Counted from the first letter of the stretch, positions 45,130 through 57,929 are shown. The stretch is 64,000 nt of DNA from Dermatemys mawii (GCA_007922305.1 ML677335.1:35389545-35453544), one strand, 5' to 3'. Notes: generated by a model not told the origin, from the sequence alone. Translations and numbers: made by a program.

Positions 45130-48100
45130 AATATCTACATGTATTTGAAGCATGCAAAAACATCAAGGCCCAGTCTCTGATCTCAGTTACACAAACCGGA
45201 AGAGTATTAAACAGTGCAACATCAGAATCAGGCCCTATAGAAGGAAATGATTCTTTCGGGGTTGTCTAAAGAAAATAGAAATAAGAGTAATGGAATGAAA
45301 TAGAGCAAAGGAGAATATAGATTATCCTACCACTGTGTTAAGCGGTGTTGCATCCCATGCATTCAAAAGTATTAAAATTCACTAGTCATGAGTAACTGAG
45401 CAGGCAGATAATTGCATGTGCATATGCAATTTGAATAATTACTTAAAATTATCTTTGATCAGGACAGGTAGAGGAATGAAAAATACACAGAGATTCATTA
45501 TGAAGTAGAAGGCAATAATTATTAACTTTGAACTCTACCATGGGGGGAATAAATCCCTCTCCCCACCCTCCACCTCAAATACCAGGCATTTATTTAAGTG
45601 CAGTGTACTGTTAAATAGCCTCATGTCAAATAACAAGTATTCAGGATTGCTCCCCTTCAGCTAAATCCCTAGGATTCAGCCATCTCTGAATCCCTTCTCC
45701 CTGCTCCCATGTGAAGAGTGCCTCATTCAGCGAAGATTTTAGATCTACCATTCTTCCTCCAGTTTAACAGAGTTCCCCATCTCCCAGGTCTCCTACTCAT
45801 GTTTACAACTAGGAATTGACACCTTTGAAACTGTTACTGACACTGGACACTAACTGTAAGTGGTGATGAAATTAAAATGCTACTTATAAATGTAAAACTT
45901 TAAAATTCCTGTCCTCCCTCCTTAACTTAAAACTAGGCCTCCAGCATACAGTACAAAGAGGGGGAAGGGGAGAACCTCCAACCATCAGACATATCTTGTC
46001 AGTCACAGGGAAAAATTCCATCCTGATCCCCAAAACTGACAATTTAGGGCAGCAAGGGTGACACAGCAATCCCAGAATAGCCCTAGCATGTCCTGAGGAC
46101 TTCATAAACAGGTCATGGGACTGAAGGGGCATGACACACAAACAGCTCTTCCTTCACTCCACTTCTACAGATTAGCCAATGGCAGCAGTGAGAGTTGGCA
46201 GCTCTCCTTTCCCTCCATGCAGGCGTGATCTCAACGTGTGTTCTGGTCAAAGGGTAGGAATGAAGGCTCCAGAGCACCAAGGCTGACTTTCCCTTTTCCT
46301 CTTCCTCTCAGGAACCCAAGGCTTGTCTATCTGCCAGTCCAATCCAACATACCCCCTCTGAGATAGGGGACTAGCTGGCATTCTGCAGGCATTCAGACAA
46401 GCAAAACTGGATCACATGAATGATTGTGGAGAACATTCACAAGAGAGCCACAAACATCACCAATGCCATTTTAAAATGTGAGTGAATGCTCATAATAATG
46501 TTTTGTTTAATTTGTCCAAGTCTATTTATCAATCCTGCAGTAGTACACAAAAACTTCCTGTCTTTGGGTGCAGACCTTATTGGCTAAAAAGGAACACATC
46601 GAATTGGATGGGAAATAGTTTGAGATTTTGAAAAAAAAAAATCCCTTTCTGAACTGGGGATGCAAATTCAAAATGCTGAACATGTTTGTGAACTGAGAAT
46701 CCAAAACAAATTTCAGACTAGGTCAATCAAAATGTTTCAGTCTGATAATTTTAAAACATTTCACTTTGACTGAGTTTGTATTTTAACAGCATTTTCCAGT
46801 GAAAATTTGTGTCTAAAATTCTTGTCCAGTTCTAGTCCCCAGCATTATTCCTCATAATCCAAACAAATATTATAAAAAAAGAAATGCACTTCAGAAAGGA
46901 ATAGCAAACAAAAGTAGAGGCTAATTTTAAATAAAAAGTTCTTTAATTTGTGTGTATCCCAGAACTATTGTAAATTGCATAGACTACCAAAGAAAGCAAC
47001 CTCCCTATTACAGTGACAAACATGTCTGAATTGTGGTCAATGCCTTTCTCCAGAGAACTCTCATTCCAGAGTGCCTCTGTGTGTGCATTGCTAAAGGTAG
47101 AACATGAGGTACTTTGAAGAAATGAACACTTATTAGCCTATATATTCCTGTAGTTAGATACAATACCTACTACATTTGGGTTCTGAAACAATAGTTCCAA
47201 ACTGTTTTTTGACCGATCTATTTCTGGAAAGAAATATGAAACCATTAGCAATTTTGGCGGCAGATGATAAGCAACAATTTTGTTCCATTGCAAGCAAAAC
47301 AACAATTTAACCAATTTAGGAAACTCCCAAGATAAACAACATACAAATAGTTGTTAACAAGAGCATTTTCAAACTATTACACTAAATATTCTTTCACTAT
47401 CCCTTGTTTTAAATACAAGTCTCCTTACAGCCACGATCTTTTTATAGCTTGATTCTCCTGTCACACCTATATTACATCGATTTCAGTGTAGTTACTCTTC
47501 TTGAGTTATACTGCTGTCCTGTGGTTTAGATGGTTTCCTTTCAAAAGAAATATGCTTTACAGTGCAAAGTTCCCCGCCCATATATACCTAACGGGGCATT
47601 TAGAAACCTCTGGAAATTAATCTAGTCTATGCTCGGAATATGATCACTGGTAAACTCAAGAAATTCTTCTCAAAATAGGAATATCTATATAAATAGATAA
47701 TAGAAGTTAATAAATTACCTTTCATACACTTCTATTGTATGGCAGATTATTTCCATCAAGCTCTGATTCATTCATTGCCCCATGCAACTTTAAAATAAGG
47801 ATTCTTACTGGAACACTGAAGAACATGGGACAGATTGCTAGCTGATGAAGGCAATAGAATTATGGCAATTTGCTCCATCTGGGCTCAGAGAACTAAACAA
47901 AGCCTTATTTTACAATGAAATTTTCCTTGTAAAGAATACAATATATTATAATCACTGCAACTAACTGCAAGGAGGAATAAATCATTAAAATTGAAGTGTC
48001 AGACAAACTTCTAATAAAAAAGAATTATTAACAGTCAGCTAGGAAGCTACCATTTCATGATACAAAAAAGCAGAAGGACAAATTTCAAACTTGAGTCTAA

Positions 48101-48845
48101 AGTTAGGCACTGAAATATGTATTTAGCCATGTAAATACTCATGCATTGCACATATCAATAGCATTTCCATTGCAAAAAAAGGTAGAAGCCCGTGGGGACT
48201 ATTCATGTTGCCAAAATTAAGGACACACACAAATCTTTCTACAATTGAAGCCTAAAGTTAATGACTGGCTATTTAGGTGCCTAATTTTACATAGTTAGTA
48301 CTGAAAATTCAGCTATTTTAGGTAAGGGGAAATAGGAGTTTTAATTTAACACTAATTACTAATTGTTAAATTAACCCTTCTGAAAAAGTAAACAAAGAGA
48401 TTTTCTTTACAATAATTTTGAAAATCCCTGCTCTCCTATGCACGCAAAGGACTTAGTTATTCTTTTTCTCAGATCTGAAGTCCAGTTTCCAAGTCTGGAA
48501 ACCTTAACAAACTCTTTAAATCCTTTACTTGGGTGATCAATCAACACTTAGATACCCATTTCAGTAAGTATGGATCTACAGGCCAACACCATCATCCCAA
48601 TATACTAGATATGGAGTTACATAAGATATTAAATCTAGACACTGGAGTTTTCCTTTAAATTCAGTTAGATATGGAAAGGCAGATATGTTACAACTTAGTT
48701 TTTCAGCCTGGGACTGGGGCTCCTAAAATGGGAACCTTTTTATGGCTAGATGAGATGTAAGTCCCAAAACTATGGGAGGAGCCTAATGGTTTTTTTTCTG
48801 TTGTAACAGGAGGTCATGGTATGGAAAAGTTTGAAAATTACTGGT
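45130..48845. other. Gene-free interval with AT-rich repeat relics
   Basis: No coding region is supported. Relics: an 'aaaattt'-type stretch at 46590-46830 and a palindromic-family fragment at 47448-47515 ('gattctcctgtcacaccta' and 'gtagttactcttcttgag'). Confidence 0.55.
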
Positions 48846-48853
48846 TTACTGTA

Positions 48854-49796
48854 CAGTAACTCCTCACTTAAAGTCATCCCGGTTAATGTTGTTACGTTGC
48901 TGATCAATTAGGGAACATGCTCATTTAAAGTTGTTTAATGTTCCCTTATAGCGTAGTTTGGCAGTCTCCTGCTTTGTCCACTGCTTGCAGGAAGAGCAGC
49001 TCTGTGGAGCTAGCTGGTTGGGGCTTGGAACCAGGGTGGACCAGCAGCCCGTCCATGAGCTCCCCACTCCCTTAAGTTCCCTGTGCGGCAGCTGCCCACC
49101 AGGATATCAATTGCAGGCAGTTCAGATGTCCCTTCCACCACTGCCATGTGCTGCTCCTGCCTTTTGCATTGGAGCTGCTCCCTGAGCCTTCTGCTTGCTG
49201 TGCAGGGGACTAGGGGTGTGTACTGCGGGGGCTAATGTCAGGGTGTCCCCTTCCCCCCTGCTCCTGCACCTCACTTACCCCATCTTCCATAGAGCAGGGG
49301 GGACACACAACAGGGCTCTGGATGGAGGGAGCTTTCTGGCAGCAGCTGCCCTGGGTCTCAGCTTGCTAATCTAATTAATTTTAATTTAATTAAATCAGGG
49401 GTCAGCATCCTTAAAGGGGAAATGCACATATCTCTCTCACACCCACACAGGATGTATTTCTCTGTCTGTCTCCCCTCCCTTAATTCCTGCTGCCTTGTAC
49501 AGTGTGAGGCTACATTAACAAACCTCTCCCTCTTGACTTTACCACCTCAACCAAGCTTCGCAATCATCATTGCTCTGTATCAGTATTCAATTGTTTGTTT
49601 AAAACTGTGTGTGTGTGTGTGTGTGTCTGTGTGTGTGTGTAAAATATAATCTTTGCCTGGTGAAAAAAAGCTTCCCTGGAACCTAACCCTCGTATTTACA
49701 TTAATTTTTATGGGGAAATCGGATTCACTTAACATCTCTTTGCTTAAAGTTGCATTTTTCAGGAACATAACTACAACGTTAAGTGAGGAGTTACTG
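48854..49796. mobile_element. 943-bp Tigger/pogo-like MITE
   Basis: The ends are a perfect 18-bp inverted repeat, 'cagtaactcctcacttaa' and 'ttaagtgaggagttactg', flanked by TA on both sides (48852-48853 and 49797-49798). TA target duplication and a terminus starting CAG fit Tc1/mariner-related pogo/Tigger elements. The interior contains no transposase. The frames of 75 codons at 48958-49185 and 49422-49649 are composition effects, the second running into the internal (TG)n microsatellite at 49606-49640. A subterminal stretch at each end ('ttagggaacat' and 'aggaacataac') adds to the structure. I recall this element from turtle genomes. Confidence 0.9.
49606..49640. repeat. (TG)n microsatellite inside MITE
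   Basis: About 17 TG units with one interrupting C, inside the Tigger-like MITE. Confidence 0.95.
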
Positions 49797-49799
49797 TAT

Positions 49800-52700
49800 C
49801 AGATAATCAAGTCCATCTCCAGGTATAAAACCTAAGAGGATACCCTATGAAATATTAAACTAATACTACTCTTGATTCTACATAAAATGCTACAGTGCAA
49901 ATCTGCAGGGGTTTTTTGTAAAAAAAATGTTAGATAGACAGTTTCTACTTCCTATTGAAATGGAAAATTCAGCACTGAAGACGGAATGTTTATTCCTTGA
50001 AAGAAACCAGGTTTAGTTCATAGGATAATGAGAGCACAAAAAAGAACCTTGCCATTCCCAGATGTGTATCCTTTTCCAGTTCACTTTTCAGTCTCACTTT
50101 CTGGTGTTTATACCACATGGTATCCTAACAGCAAATAATAAGAAAAATGTGTACCAACTGAGCTTCCATTGAAACTCAATGAATGTTTCATAAATATTTT
50201 CATGTGCTTTTTGAACTGGTTACACCCTAGCCTTCCTCCAGTGTCTCCTCCCATCACTAAGATACTGTCTATTGTTTATTCAGGAACATTGCAAACATAG
50301 CTATTATATGCTGTGAGTGGAACAGAAAATATAATAGCATCCAAGCACCAGTGTCAGGGTTCTCTCAGATTGGTTTCATACTGCAAACAGTCTTCACGCA
50401 CAGTAGTGGCAAGTTCAACACCAAGTGTTTTATTTACAGTGGTGCTTTGTAAGTGTTCGTTCCCCACGGCATAAAGTTTTTCCCCCCAAGTCTTTACGTA
50501 CCACCAAGGCACAGGACAGGAGATCTCACCTTTCTGGGCTCTTGGGTTTCTCTGGCCCTTCCTTCAAGCTTTCTCCCTCCCTACTATCTCTTCCTCCCCC
50601 TTCACCCTTTTAGCTGATGAGCTGAATCACCCAACTAATTAGTAATCACTATTACCTCATGAATTTATTTTGTGTAGGAATGCTTCCAAAATGTCCAGAG
50701 TGGTGAGTGAGCCTTAGGCTACTCACACACTATCATATCCATATGATCTCTCTCCATCCCCTTGCTGCAGGTAAACCCATTTGCAGTAATGCGCAGTCAA
50801 AGCACATGCTACTAGAGATGATTGAAAATTTTCTGTCAGATTGCGGGGAGGGGGCAAACAAAGGGGAAAAAAGCTTTTTTGGCTAACTTGAAATTTTCAC
50901 AAAAGTATTTGTTTTTAATTTTTTTGGACAAAAACCCATTCATTTCAAATAAAATTTTGATAAAGATAACAAAGCTATATCTTCTGGTCAAAATATTTTT
51001 TGGGGAAAATTAATAATTTCCTCACCATCTGTGTACATTGACACATCATAAAGCACACAATGTCTCATCCAAAGACAACTGAACTGAATGTAAATGTCTT
51101 TAATTCACATCAAAAGTCTGTTTCATAAGGTCCATACGGGTCGGAATAGAAAGGCTTACATCAATATCTATGCTACCAAAAAATATCATCCAACACATTT
51201 CACATGTGACTTTTAAAATGTGGCAGGGTTTGGGAGCTTGTAATTTGGTGTCCAGTTGAAAATACTGCAGCCAGCAATAAGAAAAAAAAAAAAGAAAAAG
51301 AGAAGATTATATTTTCTTTCCCCCTCTAAACAAATATTTCCTTCAATTATACCATCTTAGCAACTTCAGTGTTAGAATGCTCCTGTAGGTATAGGATGTA
51401 ATTGAAACAGCAGCTGGTAACAATTTCTCAACTCTGCTGAATGAACTGAAGATAATATAGTGTATAAAATTAAAAGGCACAGCTTTTGGCAGACAGAACA
51501 CAGCCACATTTGTATTGCTAGGTTAGGGTCAGAACTGTGTGAGCCCAAAGAAGGCAGCTGTTGGGAAGCCATTATTTAGATTCATGACAGGTACATGCAT
51601 GGAGGGTATGCTCTAGAGAGAACAATGCAGTGGGATGAAATGCTGAAGTCTCAGAACTAAACTTCAGAAAAAGGAAAGGACAAGGAAAGAGAAATACCAC
51701 ATGGTGCGCTCATTAAATGTGTGGCAATAGCTATAGGAGATGGAAACAACTGTTAAGAGATCAGGGCTTACTGATAGTACCAAGAATTAAATAAATACAT
51801 GCTGTCTTGCATATAGGCACTAAGTACCTGTGCTTATCAAATTCAAGCTCAAGCCATTTCCTAACAGTTTGTGAGGAAAGGCAGAGCATACCTCTCTGCC
51901 TGCTTGAGCCCAAATGTACATGATACTGAATTAGAAAAGACCCAGAACAAGAGAGCCATCTAAAAAAATTGCAGGAGACAATGTGAAATGTGATAGTAAA
52001 AAATAAAAAATAATACTGTCACTCTTATGACACTTTTCTTCCATAAATCCCAAAGAGCTTTACCAAGGTGAGTAATAATTATTATACCCATTTTACACAC
52101 AGTGAAACTAATAAAACCACTTTGTTCAAGGTCACCCGTAGCTCAGTCTTACAAGGTTCTAAACAATGTGGCCTACATTCAGTGACTCACTTTAAGCAGG
52201 TTTGTAGTTCTAATGACTTCGATGGTGCAGGTGATTATAACTGTCACTGGATGAGGTCTAGATGCAAAGCATCTTGCAGGATTGAGACCACAGTGAGCCA
52301 AGGCAGAGCCAGCATGAAAACTCACATCTTACGCTGGGCTGGTGTCCAACTCACCAATACAACTTACAAACTGAACTGCCTATATTTTCAGTTTCAGGAT
52401 CTGAACTGAGAGTACTTTAAAGACCAACCAAGGAGACTGCACAGGTTGGCTAAGACCTAGGGAAACTGGGGCCCAAAGTACTAGACTTTAGAACTTTGTA
52501 AGTGACAGGCAGAAGGCACAGGTTAGAGAAAAATTGCAAATAGGGTAGGAGACTAGCGAAAGATCACATCAGCCTGAACTTCAGGCTTGATTACAAACAA
52601 AAGAAACCCCACATCAGTTGGCAGATAAATGGAGAGAGCCTGCTGCACATTCACTAACTGCTCTTCACTTGTTTTTGGTGAACATATTGTGAACTTCATA

Positions 52701-53145
52701 GAGGAATTCAACATTTTTGATAGATATTATATGCTGATGGCAGCCAGCTTTGTGTGTGTTAAGTCTTTAATGGGGGCAGAGGCATAGAGGTCAATCTGGG
52801 GCAAATCTCTGACATCCAAGCAACTTGAAGACAGCAGTTAGCCTAGGCTCAAGGGACATTGCCATGTTAGCTAAGATGCTGCAATGGATTCAATGTATTT
52901 GAAAAAGTAAGGAGGCTTGGAGACAAAGAAATGTGAATCAGACTGTGGACAAGGGGCTACAGGAGTTTAACAAGGCTGCTTTGGTCCTGCCTCTGTCTCA
53001 GACCACAAATTATGCAGAGACTCTTTTGCTAGTTCAATACCCTGTGCAGTTTATTTGGAGTTGCATCCCATCACCTTCACAGCACATCTAAGACATTTAC
53101 CAAGCAGAGGAGAGCAATCTCTCTCCCTCTTACTGCCTGCTTCCC
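49800..53145. other. Gene-free interval before the PLE
   Basis: No supported gene. A possible LTR fragment at 50347-50640 begins 'tgtcagggttctctcag' and is CT-rich, but has no second end. An AT-rich relic is at 50820-51010, and a MIR-like fragment at 52020-52160. The 113-codon frame at 52068-52409 starts inside the MIR-like fragment and has no known domain. Confidence 0.5.
52020..52160 (+). repeat. MIR/core-SINE-like fragment
   Basis: 'cccaaagagctttaccaagg', 'attattatacccattttaca' and 'gttcaaggtcacccgtagc' follow the order of the widespread amniote MIR-type SINE ('tctcaaagcactttacaaagg...cattttacagatggggaaactgag...caaggtcacacagc'). Confidence 0.6.
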
Positions 53146-53149
53146 ATCA

Positions 53150-54613
53150 ATGCATTGGTGACCTTCCAGAAAACACCATCCTAGCCACCATGGATGTAGA
53201 GGCTCTCTACACAAACATCCCACACAAAGATGGAATACAAGCGGTCAGGAACAGTATCCCTGATGATGCCACAGCACAAGTGGCTGCTGAACTCTGTGAC
53301 TTTATCCTCGCAAACAATTATTTCAAATTTAGTGACAATATATACCTCCAGACCAGTGGCACCGCTATGGGCACCCGCATGGCCCCATAGTATGCCAACA
53401 TCTTTATGGCTGACCTGGAACAACGCTTCCTCAGCTCTCGTTCACTCACGCCCCTCCTCTATCTACGCTACATTGATGACATCATCATCATCTGGACCCA
53501 TGGGAAAGAAACTCTGGAAGAATTCCACCATGATTTCAACAGCTTCCACCCCACCATCCAACTCAGCCTGGACCAGCCTACACGGGAGGTCCACTTCCTG
53601 GACACCATGGTGCAAATTAATGACGGCCACATCAACACCACCCTATACCAAAAACCTACCGACAGCTATGCCTACCTTCATGCCACCAGTTTCCATCCCG
53701 GGCACACCACACGATCCATTGTCTACAGCCAAGCACTGAGGTACAATCGTATTTGCTCCAACCCCTCAGACAGAGACCAACACCTACAAGATCTCCACCA
53801 AGCTTTCTCAAAACTACAATACCCGCACAAGGAAATAAGGATACAAATCAACAGAGCCAGACATGTACCCAGAAGCCTGCTGCTGCAAGACAAGCCCAAG
53901 AAAGAAAACAACAGAACATCACTGGCCATCACCTACAGTCCTCAGTTAAAGCCTCTCCAACGCATCATCAGTGATCTACAACCCATCCTGGACAACAGTC
54001 CCTCACTTTCACAGGCCTTGGGAGGCAGGCCAGTCCTGGCCTACAGACAACCTGCCAACCTCAAGCATATTCTCACCAGCAACAGCACACCGCGCCATAA
54101 TAACTCTAACACAGGAACCAATCCATGCAACAAACCTCGATACCAACTCTGCCCACACAGCTACACCAGCAACACCATCACAGGACCAAACCAGATCAGC
54201 CACACCATTACTGGTTCATTTACCTGCACATCTACCAATAGAATATACGCCATTATGTGCCAGCAATGTCCCTCTGCTATGTACATTGGCCAAACTGGAC
54301 AGTCCCTACGAAAAAGGATAAATGGACACAAATCAGATATCAGGAATGCCAATATACAAAAACCGGTAGGAGAGCACTTCAGCCTCGCTGGACACACTAT
54401 AAAAGATTTAAAGGTCAGCATTTTGCAGCAAAAAAATTCAAGTCCAGACTACAAAGAGAGACTGCAGAGCTGCAATTCATTTGCAAATTTGATACTATCA
54501 ATCAAGGATTGAACAAAGACTATGAGTGGCTAGCTAACTACAAAAGCAGCTTCTCTTCTCTCGCTATTCACACCTCCAATTCAGCTGCTAGAGGAACACC
54601 TCACCCTCCCTGA
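53150..54613 (+). pseudogene. Penelope-like retroelement RT plus GIY-YIG endonuclease, broken
   Basis: Protein of a Penelope-like element (PLE): a telomerase-related RT followed by a GIY-YIG nuclease that nicks the target. In frame from about 53150: ATMDVEALYTNIPH (motif A, 53185-53226), TSGTAMGTRMAP (motif B, ending at 53387), then RYIDDI (motif C, YIDD at 53469-53480), HFLDTMV, and LRYNRICSN in the thumb. A cysteine cluster CNKPRYQLCPH follows near 54127, then IYAIMCQQC and MYIGQTGQSLRKRINGHK (GIY-YIG, about 54243-54320). Two lesions are visible: TAG at 53388-53390 directly after motif B, with both sides in the same frame, and a one-base frameshift in the A-run at about 54431-54437, after which the C-terminus continues in the +2 frame to TGA at 54611-54613. 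The N-terminal part is missing, so the copy is 5'-truncated. The Neptune-type subgroup is likely but unproven. Confidence 0.95.
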
Positions 54614-54840
54614 TTAGAGATAACAAGTTGGTTCAGCCTCTTTGGACTAACCCTGTTATCTCCCACCTAGTTCTTGCCTACCTATTTATAGCTGCCCCTG
54701 GATACTTCCACTGCATGCATCCGACGAAGTGGGTACTAGCCCACGAAAGCTTATGCTCTAAAACGTTAGTTAGTCTTTAAGGTGCCACAGGACTCTTTGT
54801 CACTTCTGCAATTCCAGACTAACACGGCTACCCCTCTGAT
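54614..54840 (+). mobile_element. PLE 3' untranslated region and terminal tail
   Basis: After the stop at 54611-54613 comes about 100 bp of untranslated sequence, then the tail 54712-54840 starting 'gcatgcatccgacgaagtgg' and ending 'acacggctacccctctgat'. The tail is shared with the repeats at 11.0, 14.4, 36.7 and 40.5 kb. It shows which autonomous element supplies their sequence, and probably their RT. The 3' boundary is set by where these copies all end. Confidence 0.88.
54713..54770 (+). ncRNA. Candidate hammerhead-ribozyme-like motif in the PLE tail
   Basis: The order of elements is that of a hammerhead: a CUGANGA-like core (CCGACGA, 54721-54727), stem II of 6 bp (54729-54734 with 54739-54744, one G-T pair), GAAA (54745-54748), a 2-bp stem III with loop TTAT (54749-54756), then TC (54757-54758) as the possible cleavage site. 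Deviations: C for U at core position 4, one extra A at 54728, and no convincing stem I. Hammerheads are known in PLEs (established), but this copy may be inactive. The copy at 36693-36730 (minus) has CTGATGA. The alternative is a simple hairpin kept for another reason. Confidence 0.45.
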
Positions 54841-54844
54841 GCTA

Positions 54845-57800
54845 CTCTTCCTTCCTGTGCCTATTTGTGGGCTCTTGGCTAATGGCTTAATTAGTCTTTC
54901 TACCTTGCCCCACATACAAATTAGGCACAGGCTTGCATAGTTGAAGAGTGCTGACTCAGTCCTTTGTACCTAGCACTCTGTCACAGGGAGGAAGAATGAT
55001 CTAGCTGATTGGGTTTCAGGAGATCTGGATTCAGTTCCAGATTACTCTCAGTTTCCCAGAGCAGCTGATATGGGATTAAATTAAAGTGGGGGGGTATATG
55101 AGTAGTGGCAAACATATTTATGGAAAATAGAACCTGCAGACTAACTTCACATGCATTTTAAGATGGCTAAATAGTCCTTTGTTCTAGAAACAAAGAATGT
55201 AGGCCATACTTACAGGATGGTGGAACTCTATCCTGGGAAGTAGGGATTCTGAAAAAGATGTGGGAGTTGTGATAAAAATGTGAAGATAAAATCCATTACT
55301 GGTTTCAGGTGCTCATATTTTTTGTAGGTTTTTTTATTTTTTGTTTTTTAACCAGCACTACTTAAAAAAAACAAAAAAAAAAACCCCACACCCCCCAAAA
55401 AACCCACAAACTATATTTCATGAACAATTTAGAAAGATGTTTTCCCAAATTTCTCATTTTTATAAAATTTCAATTAGAAAATTTTGTTTAATATAGTGGT
55501 ATTCGCTCCCTGCCACCCCCCATTCTTAAATTAAAAATAACAATCCTTTTTCCATTGGAAAAAGTGTGGAGTAAAAGAATGGGGGAGAAAAACACTCTCC
55601 TCCCCTTTATTAAAATACTTAACATGTAGAAGAACTTTGTGTTACACTTACATCCTTTGAAGTTTGTCCTTCATTAGCACAAGTAAGTTGCAGATATTTC
55701 AATTTTGGACTCAAATCCTATTGGGAAACCCTCAGACCTGTAAAGTATGATAGTGATTATAAATGGGACAGTTCATATGAATTTGTTTATCTATATTAAG
55801 TCATTTGCTACTTCAGTTATGCCTACATTCCATTTGAAGTTAATGTAGCTTCATGCTTCCATATTTTGCCAGTCACTTCTGCAGGAGATCATCAGTGTTA
55901 TAAATATATGTTTTAAGCTGAAGATATATAGGTTTGCTACTGCTTTGAACTCCAGTACTTACAGAAGCAATGCTTATTGAGAAGTGCTATGGCTTGAATT
56001 TCAAATAAATTGCTACAGCATAAATGCAACATTGTCCTCTATTGTGGAATATACCCAAGCCATCTATTTTATTCCTATTTCTGAATAAGAAATAATAGTG
56101 TCACAAGCTCCCCTTGCCATGGAATGGAAAGGATTTTTTAAAAATCCTTGATTAAACATGCTAGAAAAAGCATGGAGAAAATCCTAAATATAAGGGAAAA
56201 CCTTGGTTCTCTAGCATCCCTTCTCAGTTGTAGTCAAACAGTCACATCAAAAACATTGGGAGGGAAATTTTCAAACCACAAACGGCAATTAACAAAAGGC
56301 ACAAACCCCAGTTAAATGTCAATGGGAGCTGGGCATCTAACTCCTGTTTGTACCATCGAACATCTTCCCCTTGCAGCCTGAAACTGATAGGGGCACATAT
56401 GGACACGGTATTTCTGTAATACTATACTGGACTGGAGCCTCAGTGAAAATGAGAAAAAGACACTGAGGTTTTGTGTTTGTATTGGTTTATGTTCAGAGCA
56501 TGAAGGGATGCTTGTCTGAAGAGTGGAATACACTTTTGGCCACATAATTCCTATTAAAGTAGAAAATATCCCATCAAAGGTATCTGAGTGCAGTAATGGA
56601 AGCAATTTAAAACACACATGGAAGATTGACAGACAATGGTATACTTAAATCCAAGTTACAGCCACTCAAGATGGTTGCACTGTATCCGAATCGAAACAGG
56701 GCATCCAAAGCCTTCCTGATGAGCCTCTAATCAAGTGCACATAGCAGCAATGGGATATATTGTATGCTGGAATGGAATGGTCACCATAAAAATATTGCCA
56801 GATTGATGGGAAAGTCCTGTACATTTTCACTGAACAGGCACAGTGTAAGCCTGCAGAACTCTACACTCCCCCAGAATGTCTGGCCTAAGGGCCTCAAGCT
56901 GGATTTTAGAGAAAGTCACATCTTCTGTGTCCATTTACTCCCTGGCCTCCTTGCTGAGAATGGCAATAGATCAGTAGCCTAACACTGGTGACATCAAGGC
57001 AAAATGCAGGAGTTCTGGCCTTGAAGAATTTTGCCACAGCAGCTGAGCTATTCTGAAAGGATTGGTGGCTCTCTAGGAATAACACAGGCAGAACAGACTG
57101 CACTTCCCTTGCAACTCTTCCTGGCCATTAGCTGGGAAAGTGAAGAAAAAACCTTCAATATAGAAACAATATGGAGTGTGAGTTAGACAAGCAGTGGGGC
57201 AGACTGTGTGGAAGAAGTCAGCTGTATCCACCGCATGGTCTTCCCCACATCTACAGAGGGCTGTGGCTCCATTCATGGAGGGAAGCATGTTTCACTTCTC
57301 TTCCACCACACTCCATGAGGAATCCACATGAAAATAGTACAACCTAGGCTGTATGGAGCTCTTGTGCTATCACACCACCTTCCAAGTGTGGGAGAGGCAT
57401 CACGAGGAGAGAGGGCATCACAGAAGCAGCCTCTTGTGTGGGTTTCTCTAGCAGCATAGCTCATGGAAAAGGCTTCAGCACTGATGACTGTCTCTCCAGC
57501 CAGTCTTGGAGGCTCCACAGGTGTTGGAGTCTGGCACCCCCACACTCTATTTATTCCATGGAATGAAGCAACTCTGAGAGGGGGATCTAGTTAAACTCTC
57601 TTTCCTCACAGAACCTTCTCTCCTTAGCTTTCTTGTGAAGTGGGCTGTACGGCCCCCATTTGTTTATTTAGGTTTTGTTCAATGACAGCATGCTTGGTGC
57701 TCCACAAAGGACAGAAGATTCCCTGCCCTGTAGCTCTTGCAGTCTAGTACAGTATTAATACTCTAGATTTTTTCCCTTTGGATTCACAAGTGTATTTCCA

Positions 57801-57925
57801 TGAAAAATAACCACAGCTTCTATTCCTTTAAAGCTTGATCCTGCAATCCCATTAAAGTTAATTGGAGTTTTTCCACTGACTTGAAGGTGAGCAGAATTTG
57901 AACCAAGATTTGAGGACTTCAATAG
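54845..57925. other. Gene-free interval after the PLE
   Basis: No coding region is supported. Homopolymer-rich stretch at 55316-55400 (poly-T then poly-A/C). A palindromic-family relic at 56255-56350 contains 'tgtcaatgggagctgggcat'. The less AT-rich part at 56640-57560 has several overlapping frames of 65-90 codons on both strands, none with a recognisable domain. Confidence 0.5.
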
Positions 57926-57929
57926 CTCA

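Noticed and set aside
48958..49649. Two 75-codon frames suggesting a small cysteine- or leucine-rich protein
   Set aside because: Both lie inside the Tigger-like MITE. The second runs into a TG microsatellite.
53230..53739. 169-codon open frame overlapping the PLE region
   Set aside because: It runs in another frame over the RT coding region and is rich in S/T/P. The RT motifs lie in the other frame.
57073..57545. Minus-strand frames of 71 and 90 codons in the less AT-rich 57-kb stretch, considered as an exon
   Set aside because: No domain recognised, and no splice signals that decide a frame. Left unassigned.
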